Part shown: positions 1 through 10,628 of the stretch, one piece after another
Numbering within the stretch: the stretch's first letter is position 1
Layout: each line of letters starts with the position of its first letter
Assembly: GCF_040436345.1 (NCBI RefSeq)
Contig: NC_133232.1
Coordinates: forward strand, 28,831,315 to 28,895,314
From: Pagrus major
Taxonomy: Eukaryota > Chordata > Actinopteri > Spariformes > Sparidae
Direction: 5' to 3'
DNA length: 64,000 nt
Program-made: the position numbers and the translations under genes
Notes under the pieces: generated by a model
What the model was told of the DNA's origin: nothing
Seen by the model: only the letters and a program-made list of their open reading frames with translations
The model's database searches: none

Positions 1-51
1 GACTTCAGAACATTTTAAGTTATGCTAAAGTTATGCTAAAGGGACACTTAC

Positions 52-1231
52 AAATCGTGAGCTTTTCCAGTTTGGCAAACGTATTGCTCAAGTCTTTTCC
101 AATTCTCCTACAAGGACACAAACAAACAAAATTGCAGCTTTCATTGTCATGCACTTGCTCAAGGAGTACCCCACCATTTTGTTTGCATTCCTACGAAAAG
201 TTAGATTATATCAATTCTATCTCTGTGCTCTGTGTTTCCCGGATAACATACTTTGTGATGTGCAATGCCAAACATACCCAGGACCAATCTTTTCAATAAA
301 AGACTAAAAATTCAACATCTTTGTTTAATTTATGGTAAGGCAATACATTGTTTTTATTAAGGTATAGCATACAAGTACAATAAAGATAAGGATGAGAAGG
401 ATGAGCAACACCTAACATCAACATAAAAAGTACATTCAGCACATATTTATGAGGTGTTGAACCCTAGAAGAAAACAGACTATGAGGAACTTACTTGGCCA
501 TAACCGTGAAGTCACTGCGCTGCCTGAGGGCGCTGAGCGCTGGTTTACTGGGCTGGACTCCATTCTGCCAGGAGGGGTCAAAAGTAGAGAGAATGAGATG
601 AAAAGATAAATTTCAAAATAAAAGAGGCAACTGTGACAACATGTCAGAATTCTTCACGATGATTCAGAACTTTTTAGTTGATGATAGAGTCCAATTTTTG
701 TTGACATACAATATACACAATATTTCCTGGTTAAATGCTTCCTTTGTTTACTTTATTATTAGTTAAAAAAATAAAACCAATAGCATTTGAGCTGTTGGTT
801 TTAACATTTCATGTTGTCTCTATGAGCACTGGTTACTTCAGATGATGATGAGTCTACCAAGTACTTTTGGTTCTAAGATGTTTTTTGCAAGTGCCTTCAT
901 AATTTCAAATGTTACACCCAGTTTAACAGGAGGTGTTTTTATGTTGTGAGTATGGAAACCCTCTGTCAAAACAAAACTAGACACAGAGGGTAAACAAGGA
1001 ACCAAAACCAAAAGCAACCTCACCAAAATCTTATCAGCAGAACAAGAAAAACAGAGTGAAAACACATCATCATCATTTCTCTAGGTCTTAGGCAAATGCC
1101 TGATTTCATAACTACGAGTGATCTCGTAATTATAGTGGTGTGATGTCCGGTATCCTGTGCCAACATACCGGTCTGCCCTGGAGAGATTTACAGGCTGACT
1201 GGAACTCGAGGGTCCGGTCACGGCACGTCAT
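52..1231 (-). CDS. stx5: Syntaxin-5, N-terminal part (gene runs off the left edge)
   Basis: Syntaxin-5 is the Golgi/ER-Golgi t-SNARE used in vesicle fusion. Three coding exons are visible on the minus strand: 1169-1231, 494-564 and 52-107, all with GT-AG borders and matching phases (0, then 2). The first starts at ATG 1231 and reads MTCRDRTLEFQSACKSLQ, which lines up with the conserved short-form start of vertebrate STX5. The second carries KPALSALRQRSDFTVMA and the third RIGKDLSNTFAKLEKLTI, both signature STX5 segments leading into the Habc region. About 63 residues are present; the rest of Habc, the SNARE helix and the tail anchor lie outside the window. The exon holding the ATG runs 1169-1260 if the acceptor at 1261-1262 is used, and then has an in-frame TGA just upstream of the ATG. 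Identification is from remembered family sequence and is strong. Confidence 0.93.
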
Positions 1232-1347
1232 CCTGCCGCCGGTACACGGTCACCAGCCCGCTGTAAGACCACAGAACCACCCGGGGTGTACCTCTGCTGT
1301 GTGTGGCGGATAAACAACAAGACCTCCCTGTGTGTGGGCAAACTCAC

Positions 1348-1390
1348 ATCCAAGGTGGAGTATCCTTCGTGGACATATGGACACACATGC
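1348..1390 (-). other. stx5: Candidate 5' untranslated exon of stx5
   Basis: A 43 bp segment is bounded on the minus strand by a pyrimidine-rich acceptor ending in CAG (after a CT-rich stretch at about 1400-1420) and by a strong donor GTGAGT. It lies between the putative first exon near 1839-1960 and the exon with the start codon. It contains ATGs but no convincing coding frame. It could be a skipped or alternative leader exon. Confidence 0.4.
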
Positions 1391-1838
1391 CTGTGTAGCA
1401 GAGAGAGAGAGAGAGAGGACGTGTCAAAGCTTTTAGGCGACCAGCTTCAGATGTGACTGACACAAACTAAATCAGCTAGCTTAGGTACAGAGATGCAGCC
1501 GATACCGTTAGCTGACTGTTCACACCGATTTAAGCACAACAACCAGCCGATAAATAGAAAATAACAGCCACAACCCACAAATAAAGCCACAGTTGAGCTA
1601 AATCTAAATATCATTAGGTAACGATGATTATCTCTGGACTGTACCAGCTCCGTGTGTACAGACGACGCACAGCTGATCACGGCCTGACCGGCTAACCACA
1701 GGCTAGCGTTAGCTTCAGAGTGCTAACCGGGCTTTTCCGTACGGCATCTCCCGCTTCACCTCGGTGAAACTCGACCTTAACTAACCAAGTCTGGTTTAAG
1801 CGTATTTAAAAGACAAAAATCGATCAGTTCCAACTCAC

Positions 1839-1990
1839 TTGAATCGATATTACATCATATTTCGAGAGCCCTCGATGTTTCTGGTGAAAAACTAATCAAC
1901 CCAGGAGTTAAAGTTCCGATCCGGGTCATTTCCGGCATCGACGTCACTGCCACGTCTACTTTACCGTGGCGGAAAATCCCTGCAGGCGCG
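1839..1990 (-). promoter_or_regulatory. stx5: stx5 promoter and first noncoding exon
   Basis: This GC-richer stretch has CpGs, a CRE-like GACGTCAC (about 1939-1946), an ETS-like CCGGAA on the minus strand, and ends at a minus-strand donor GTGAGT at 1833-1838. Together these suggest a TATA-less housekeeping promoter followed by a noncoding exon for stx5. The start site cannot be placed from sequence alone. A short upstream ORF opening with ATGCCGGAAATG lies in the leader. Confidence 0.5.
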
Positions 1991-2237
1991 ACGCTCCGCC
2001 ACCAGAGGTCGCCACATCTCCTGTTTACTGTACAGGTTCACCCCCACAGGAGAGGTTGCATTAATAGTAATGAGTACAGTTTTTGGTTTATAAGTTACAT
2101 CATGAGAAGGAAGACAACAAATCACTCAGTTCAAGATACTTTTACCAGCTACAGAATCACACCTCCCCCTCTGAGCCAAAACACATCCAGAAGATGTCTA
2201 TCCAACGTCCAGTGGAGAGCCAGAATTTACAGGAAGT

Positions 2238-2325
2238 TACATGCCATGTTTTGGTCATCCAGTCTTCATCAGGTAGGCTAATGATCCAAGGTGGATGGCA
2301 CCAAAACATGACATGTGATAAAGTT
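2238..2325. repeat. Imperfect hairpin with about 25 bp arms
   Basis: The arm around 2240-2264 (core CCATGTTTTGGT) pairs with the arm around 2292-2320 (core ACCAAAACATGA). There is one mismatch and a two-base bulge across roughly 25 pairs, and a loop of about 30 bases. It could be a small MITE remnant or a chance palindrome; a microRNA precursor is possible but unsupported. Confidence 0.45.
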
Positions 2326-5221
2326 GATAAACCGCTCACTTGGTAAAGTACATCCCTCATTCAGGCTACTGAGGCTGAGACCAGGGGATCAAATCCTCCC
2401 TGTAGCTTTTGCTGCATGGAGTAAAATTTGGCCGTCATAAACACTTGACATCTGTGACTGAAGTTGAGAAGATGTCTAAAATTACATTGTAAAAACTTAA
2501 AAACTTTTTTAACCCTGTAAGGATGTCACTTGGACATCACTAGTGAACGTTGAAAAGATGACAACAACAAAAAAAATGTTCACAGTAAGTCGGACGACAC
2601 AATAAAGTCTCAAACTTATTTCCCTTGTGGGTCTTGATGTAAAGAAAGTAAAGATGTAGGAGTTCAGATAACTAGGAAGCAAAAAAAAAAAAAAAAAAAA
2701 GACTTATTAGCAATAAAATCATCATCAAATTTGACCTCAGTTTCAGGAGTTCTCAATATCAAGTACTTAAACACATAGTCTTCATAGATGAAGATACATG
2801 AAGATACAACCGTCTAAACAAAATCAGAGTGCTGCCAAATAAGATTTTAATCTGAGGATATGTATTATGTCATGTGTAAGTTTAACCTCTGTGTAAATGT
2901 CTAGAACTGAACTGGATGCAAAATTCATTTTAGTGTACACTGACAACAAGGTTGTGTTATATCATATGTATTAAATCATATCAGATCTTATCGTATTGTA
3001 TTTAGCACTGATTACTACTTCAGTGGGGTTTTTTTTATTCTTATTTGTATTAAAAATAGACCAATTCAGGTGTGAAATGATAGGCTACATGAAAGTGATG
3101 GTGTGTGATATGAACGCTGCTAAATCATAATATTGTGAAAATATAAATGAGTCACTTCAGGCTGCTGCAACCAAACTGTGATGTGTCATTAGCGATGTTG
3201 TGCCGATGTAGAAGAAGTGAACCATCAAGTTTGAGGGAGCGGAGGAGGAATGAGGAGACAGACAGACAGAGAACGTGATTGGCTGCTGCCTCAGGTGAGT
3301 CGACCTGCAGGTATGGTATGGACAGGGAGATAACATTCAGCAGGCTCTCTGATCTCCTCTCACTCCTACTGGTACCCGCATCCTCCGCCTGACAGGATCG
3401 AGCATGCCCAGACCACAACTATGCCCTCGCCTATTTACCTGCTGCTAGACCCCCAACCACAAAACCCCCAGCCCTCAACCCCTCATCCACGCTCCCCTTC
3501 ACCTTTTATACCTCACTATGATCCACCAAACTTATCTCCTTCTCTGAAACACTCCCCTTTGTGCTTCTACACATTATTTGATGTTTTAATCTGTTTTGCT
3601 GAACAAAATTGCCCACATCAGGACAGAAGAGTTTCTCCTTCAAAATCTCCCTTTTCTCTTTGATTGTATCTCTACAGAATGAATTACAATACATTGAGTA
3701 TTTTACTGTTTTTTACATTCTGAATTAATACACTAATATTGTAAACATTACACAACATGCTTTGGCAAAACTTGACTTTATTACGGTCATGCCAACAGAG
3801 CAAAACATTTGAATTTGTGCAGACTTTCTCATTAAGGCTGTCACGCTCACTCTAAATTCTCAACCCGTTGACTTTTTCCCATGCAGTAACAAGAACTGTA
3901 AATCTTTTATCAAGGTTGATGTCCTTCAGTGGACAGAGACAGACGAGGCCTGTGGATCCATGTTTCTGTTGGAGATAACGCTGTTTGTTTGTTTTGTAGA
4001 ATAAAAAAAAAAAGTTCTTTGTATTCACAGGAGATGATAAAAACACTCACTTTCCTGTCAGTTGAACAGAAACCAGCAAACACACACGACTCTTCTTTAC
4101 ACTGCACATATTGAAGTCTTTTATCTCTGTCTCTCTCTCTCACACACACACATACATACACACACATACACACACATACAGGAGAGCTGATACCATCTAA
4201 CATAACACACTTGCAGGCCTGATAGCGTCCAGTACCTGCTTCAACACAGCTGCGGCTACAACAGCGGGCAGGAAACCACGGCTGGAGTTATTAGACAAAC
4301 ACGACTCTGAACGCAGAGAAAGCAAGGTGGGAAAATACAGGAAGTCCTGATACAAGTGCAAAGACTGAGAGAGAGAGGGAGATGGATGAAGTGGGGGGGA
4401 GCAGTGGGATGGAGGGAGGCAGACTAGTAGCTGAACATACACATAGGAAGTCAGATTAATGCATGAAATGTGTAAGAACATTCAGAGAAAGAGTCAAAGT
4501 GAAAGTGTGAGCAGAGATGGTGGCTCAGCTTCTTTATTATTAATATTCACCCGGGCGATGACGCTCATTTGGGGGTTTCTGACGAGTGCAGAGCTGTTGA
4601 AAAAAAGCAGATTTTGGAGTAAAGGCATCTTCACTGTATTGAGATGCATGACTCACACTGTCCTTTCCTCTCTCTCTTTCTGTCTCCCTAATCTTGCAGC
4701 TATATTTAGTGCTGGCGTTATGCCCTTCCAGACAGATAAGTTGGCAGCAGCATTTAGCTCATCTCCTCTTTCATCCTTTCCTCTCATCTTTCATCCTCTC
4801 CTTCACACTCTGTGAAGACTAATGATGGCCAAATTAAACTGCAGATACCTGCCATCAATCATCTGTAATTGAGTCATGCAAGCTTACTGATTTTGCAGCC
4901 AGTGACTGTGATACAAATCATTAACTTTGGCTTAAAGTTTGCTCTGTGACGTGAGATGATGACGAGGGAACGAATGAGGACTGAGCATCAGATTGCCAGC
5001 AACTTTCATCATCATTGTCGTCATTATAATTGATGATGGCAGGGGAAAGAGGAACAGTGCTGACAGGTACTGTATGTGAACAGAATACACAGATAATATC
5101 TCCTCTCTCAGTCAAGACACAAACACAAACTATATGACAATGTGACTGCTGAAACATACTGGAACAATAGCGCAAGTACAGAAAGGTCTAGATCTGAAGC
5201 TAACATTATATAACATTAGCA

Positions 5222-5420
5222 TCATAGGCTGCTGGTCTAGGCCGAGTGAGACCTCTCCAAAGAGGTTGTGTTTTTACCCATGTCCGATTGTTTGTTGGTT
5301 GGTTTGTCAGCAGGATTACATAAAATCTCTGCAATGGATTTCCACGAAACGTGGATGGAGGATGGGTCTCAGCCCAGAATAGATCCCATTAGCCAATTTT
5401 TAACTTTTACATGCATTTGG
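5222..5420. repeat. Dispersed teleost repeat fragment
   Basis: The stretch with GTTGGTTTGTCAGCAGGATT followed by a 'ggatttccacgaaac' block and 'gatgggtctcagcccagaat' matches, from memory, an anonymous interspersed repeat common in fish genomes. No coding potential or clear termini are visible. Confidence 0.5.
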
Positions 5421-7157
5421 GTAGTTTAAAGTTACTACAAGGAACTTTTTTTGGTGATACTGGCAGCCCCTGTTGATTAAAGCTGACGGCAGTGAAGCAG
5501 AGTAAACTCTGTTGTAGAGACTTTAAAGCCACTTCTTTTCTCAGGCTATGAGACTCCTTATCCACAGCACTGCACCATAACATAGTTTTACTTGATGACT
5601 TATCAAACCCAGCTGATCTATTATAATATAATAATAAATTAATTAGTTTATATGGGAATGATGATAATGTTGTTTTTAACTTCTGATAATCAGGTTGGAT
5701 GATAAAGGCTGGATGTGCTCCAGATTTTTATGTCTTATCGTACATTGTTTTATGTGAGCTGTGTTTTACCATTTGTTTCACATAGTTTTACAATATTTTA
5801 TCATGTTTTAACCTGTGATGTGTTTTGTATATGAATTCCTAATTTACAAAGTCACAATGAATTATAGCTCTTAAGTAAATAAAAAGCACAATATTTGCCT
5901 AAAGTACAAGTGCGTCATAAATGTACTTGAGTAAATGAACTTGGTAATTTTCCGTCACACAGTGTCGGGCTGCACACCTTTGTACTCGACCAGCCTCTGA
6001 CTCAGCAGTACAAATGAGAGGAGGAGAGGGAACAATATTATGTCTCATAACACCACCGCACATCACGCACACACACACGCTCTCTGTACCCAACTCCCAC
6101 TGTAATCAAAAGTGGCTGTTTACCTTTCATTACCGTCAAATGAGAGATTAAAACAAAGCAGAAGGACATTAGACGGGGACAGCAGGGTGGATAAACAGCG
6201 TCAGGAAGAAAACAAGAGGTTTATATGAAAAATAAGACATTTCCTTTAATAACATCTGTAACATCACGGTTGTATCCTGGTATCATTTTCAATATACTTC
6301 ACGATGCAGTATACACTTTTATGGGGACATTGAATCGACTAATTGGCATTTATATACTAATACAACATAAAACTGCATTGTTTTCTACAAAGACATCATA
6401 AAAGGGCACAAATGGTGTAGCAGCAAAAAAAGAGTGTAGTTTTTTCTTTATACATAGGCTACAGTAGTACAATGTATTAGCAGAGTACAGCTGCTAAAAT
6501 GAATTTACAAATACATCTCTAAAGTATGCATTACGTCATAGACAAGGTCACGGCTGGATATTAGAGATTATAAAATGTTATATAGTTTAGTAAGGGGTCT
6601 CTATAGGCTAAGACACTGGAGGCTAGAACAGAGCTACCTTTACAGTACAATGTAGACTGTGTCGATACAAAGCACACTGATGTTTCATACTGACTCAGGA
6701 CATTTGAATATTAGTATGTCCAAGCTGTTTATCTTAACGTTGTTATCTTGATCTAATGTTTTCTGATGGAATGCTTGCTTTAATTGTTCAATATAAGTAC
6801 TGTAAAATAAAAAACATTTGGTCACAAGAAGAAACAAGTCGAGCCCCAGAGGCCCTCAAAAAGGTATCGGTGCACCTCAACTCTTTTAGGTGGAATGCAT
6901 TTGAGAAGTCGTACATGTCTACGTGAGAGTGGAGCTTTTCAATCTAAGTCATCGTTTGCTCCTTAAGTTCTGTCTTCAACAGAAGTCATTATTTTTTTCC
7001 AGTGGACTGATGGACAGTATGTGCTTTGCAATCTCAAACACAAGTGCAATCTGTACTGAGGTTCAGGGACTCTTAGGGTTTCCCAAAACATTTGTTTGCT
7101 TGTTCCCAAAATGCAATATTATCGAGGAAACGCAGGTTAAAAAAAATTAGGAGAAAA

Positions 7158-8269
7158 ATTAAAGGGAAGTTTGGATATTTGGGAATAATGCTTATTGACT
7201 TTCTTGCAGAAGGTCAGAAGAGACGATTGATACCACTCTCATGTATGTCTAGTCAATACTCAAATACTAAATCCACAGCTGGTTAGCTTAGCTTCGCATA
7301 AAGACTGGAAACAAAGGGAAACAGTTAGCCTGGCTCTGTCCAAAAACAACAAAAGCTGCCTACATGCACCTCGAAATCTCAGTATACGCTGCTTGTTAAA
7401 TCCATATAAAAACCGAGCTGTAAAATTGACTATTTGCCATTTTAAGGGGGTTTATGTGCCAGACTACATCTCGACTGACAGCACTGACTTCCTGGAGTGT
7501 CTGTTGGATACACACATTCAGAGCCAACAAATAGTTTAGCACATAAACACCCACAAAACCACTTGTTGTTTTCACACTCATTTCAACAAAGAAAATTAAC
7601 TAGTTAGTTTCAGGGCCTAGACACACCAAATTTACATCAAAGAATTAGCGGCAATGAAAGTCGATTCTAGCACCGCCTCATATGGCTCGGCCAAAAAGCT
7701 GCAGTTGAACACAATGCAAAGATAACAGCCGACAGCCAACTAGCTGCGGGTAAACAAAATGTTGTTATGATGAAGCATTGTTTTTCATTTTTACATTGCT
7801 ATAACATACAGTTGCAAATGGTACTGGCAAAGAGGTGGAGGCAAAAAATAGGGAGAAACTGTGCTAAATCGGTGAAATCATGGATACTACAGCGAGAGGC
7901 TCAGAGGGCCATCTCTTTCATTTTTCGGTTTCTCTTCTCGTGCACTGATTCACCGACGGGCTCTGCCGCCAATTGAGTGTGCTTAGTAGGCCAAAAAGCC
8001 GCCAACAAAGGGCCGACTGGTGCCAACGGTCGGGTTGTGCAAAAACTATGGCCACTACGACCAAATACATGGATTTTTTTTACCTTCAGAAAGAGCCTCC
8101 TTAGCTGTTACCCCCTGTTTCCAGTGTTATGCTAAGCTAGGCTAACTGACTGCTAGCTCCAGCTTCATATAAACTGTACAGACATGACATCTGTATCAAT
8201 TTACTCATGTAACTCTCAGCAAGAAAGTGAGTAAGTGTGTTTCCCAAAATGTTTACTCTTCCTTTAAAG
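7158..8269. mobile_element. Non-autonomous TTAA-flanked inverted-repeat element (about 1.1 kb)
   Basis: The left arm starts TTAAAGGGAAGTTTGG and the right arm ends CTTCCTTTAA. The arms are inverted over about 180 bp, diverged but alignable, both including the 'gttagcctggctctgt' and 'gctaagctaggctaact' blocks. Related single arms occur at 48290-48445 and 54118-54210. The centre (about 7600-8040) looks like a separate inserted sequence. No transposase is encoded. The TTAA flanks suggest a piggyBac- or Kolobok-mobilised MITE. Confidence 0.65.
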
Positions 8270-10243
8270 CCAAAAATGGTCACCAGGACTTTGAGGCTAC
8301 AAACGCTTTGAGAAACCATTTCCTGTTCCATATTATCACACAGTGTCTAGGTCTGTACGCAGAAGACCAGTTAGTTCAGTTCTCCTCTTATGAAAAATGC
8401 TTCCCTTCAGATTACTAAAACACACACATAAAACTCCTATAGGATCCTCTAAACCAGTGACAATCACTACAGATCTGCTGCAGCTCCACATCTCTACACT
8501 GGAGACTATGCTTATTGCCAAATGTAAATGAAATACATCATTATCACAAAAGAGGTCTGAAATAACACAGAGAAAGTAACAACAATGCTCAAATACTTGG
8601 CCATTAATATGTTATGATATAGAGGTAGTGATTGAAGCATTGATTGACAATAATACCAAACACTGAACAAAGGACTCAAGCGTGGAAAATAATAATCTCA
8701 TCTCACGAGAGTATAAATACAGAGCTTATCACACCAGCCGCCGAAACAAAGTTCTGTTGCTCACGGCTGGCACACAAATAATTCAGACTCTAGACTGCAG
8801 GGAAAGTACAGACATGAATCATGGCATTTCAAAGCTACTATTTGTCATGAAGCTAAGACGTCACTGGCAAAATATTCTCAGTAAATTTAGCATGGGACAA
8901 AGGACTCCATGACCCGCCATTATGGCTCCTCTGAGCTCTGGCTTCAGCCCGTCACGCTGACTGACAAGCTGTTTGAGACCTCATCCTTTCTGAAACAGTC
9001 ACAGTTCAAATCCCCGGTCCCACCCGGCAGCCAAGCAGTCATGATCTAACATGGAGTTAAACCGTGAGATCCAGTCAGAATATAAACAAGTTATGTTCCA
9101 AATGAATAATGCTCTTTCTGTCCCGGCTCTAACATGCAACAAAAACAGCCATGTTTTCCTTTCACTGCACCGGGGACGGCTATTTGCTTGGTTTCTGTGT
9201 GCTGCGGACAACACTGCCCCACTGATTGTTTGAATTACACATTATAATGTATATAGTCTCCCATCGGTGCTCCGTGTGAGCCGTCTCTGTTTAAATTCAA
9301 TACATTTGGGTATCGGTTTAGATGGCGAGTGCGCACATAGCTGGCCACCCAGCGTGACTCTTTATGCAGACGGATTAAAGATGAACAGAAACAAAACAAA
9401 GACACATTCTGCAATATAGAATATCTTTTCAATCAACTTGACAGAATTATAATAAAATATAAAACAGAGGCATGTAATACAATATTAAATGAAGACTTTG
9501 CAGTAAATTGCAAATATAAACAACAGACATATTTGCACACTTGGTGTGGCACAAACAAAAGCTTATGGCTACCTGCATTCATTTCACATTGCATGTGTGT
9601 GTAAATAAGCATGTGTGTGTGTGTGCCTGCTATAGCACAGAGCGAGTGTGTGTCTGCCTCTGCAGTGTCGTCTGTGTTCCTGGTATTATAAGTGTGAATG
9701 TTTGTGTGTGAAGCAGTGGACAGCCGCCAGGCCTCATTATTGTCATTCTCCTCACTGCCTAAAAGAGAGGCAAAGAGAGGCAAAGCGGCTGCTTTCAATC
9801 GAGGAGCCGAGGAAGGATGGAGACAAAAGGCCCAAATTAAACAAATGCTGGAAAGCGGCTTGGAGAGCCAGCCCGTGGTCATGCACTTTGAATGAGAGAG
9901 AACGGCTGCAGGGATAACCCATCTGGTTCTTTCAGTGGGGAGACCACACAGATCTCGCTCCATCCCAGCATTCAGCTCAACTATAGGTCCACGCACACTG
10001 GGGTGCCAGTTCATGTGCATGTCCTGTGTCCTCCTGGGATGTCTGAGTGTGGACGTATCCATCTGTAATCTGTTGCAGTTGTTTTTAAAAATCCTTCGCA
10101 CAAAAATTGGCCTTGACTTCCCCATGGAATCTGACTCCGTGTGCAGTTTGCCTGCGAATAACAAATCGCAGCTTCCACTGAGCCGTCAATATTTAGGACA
10201 CCTGCGTATGACTGATCCACTACATGTCAATTGTTTCCACTGA

Positions 10244-10249
10244 TTTATT
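10244..10249 (-). terminator. vegfb: Candidate vegfb polyadenylation signal (AATAAA)
   Basis: AATAAA on the minus strand lies about 380 bp past the vegfb stop codon and is the first canonical signal downstream. VEGF-family transcripts often have long 3' untranslated regions, so a more distal site is possible. Confidence 0.4.
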
Positions 10250-10628
10250 GTATTTATGAGTTCAACTGCAGGCCAAAAGAACTTCTCATAGCAGCGCAGG
10301 TCTCTCAAAGTTGCCATTTCATCCCTCCACTCATGGAGATGTGTTTTGTGAGTCTACGTGTCTGGACTGACAGAAGCTCTGCTACAGAACCAAGGAGGTG
10401 GTGAGATGTTTGTCTGCACACACATAAGTAGAGGCTGTAATGCTGAACTTGTTGCTAAACTAGAGCGCTACATCAAGTTCTTGCGCGTGCTTCCATTAAT
10501 ATTTCCTTCAGTCTGAGGTACTGGATGTCCTAGAGTCCATATGTTCCATAGCACTGATGCTGGGAGTGGGCGATGAATCAGCAGGGTATGTAGGACACAA
10601 GGAGGTGAAAAGAAAGTGGGAGGACACA

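Larger units (their letters stand above)
1991..10243. other. Intergenic region between stx5 and vegfb
   Basis: No protein-coding exon could be supported here. It holds an A19 run at about 2682-2700, a hairpin at 2238-2325, CA/ATAC-rich DNA at 4132-4180, a dispersed fish repeat at 5222-5420, pieces of a second repeat family at 5850-5950 and a TTAA-flanked inverted-repeat element at 7158-8269. A 243-codon open frame on the minus strand (9433-10164) has no convincing start or domain and probably reflects untranslated DNA downstream of vegfb. The rest shows nothing recognisable. Confidence 0.6.

Noticed and set aside
3152-3663. Overlapping open frames on both strands, one Pro-rich
   Set aside because: The frame at 3421-3663 is Pro-rich because of a C-rich tract. 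There is no conserved motif, splice structure or neighbour support.
4459-4815. 118-codon plus-strand frame
   Set aside because: Composition follows CT-rich low-complexity DNA and no family resemblance was seen.
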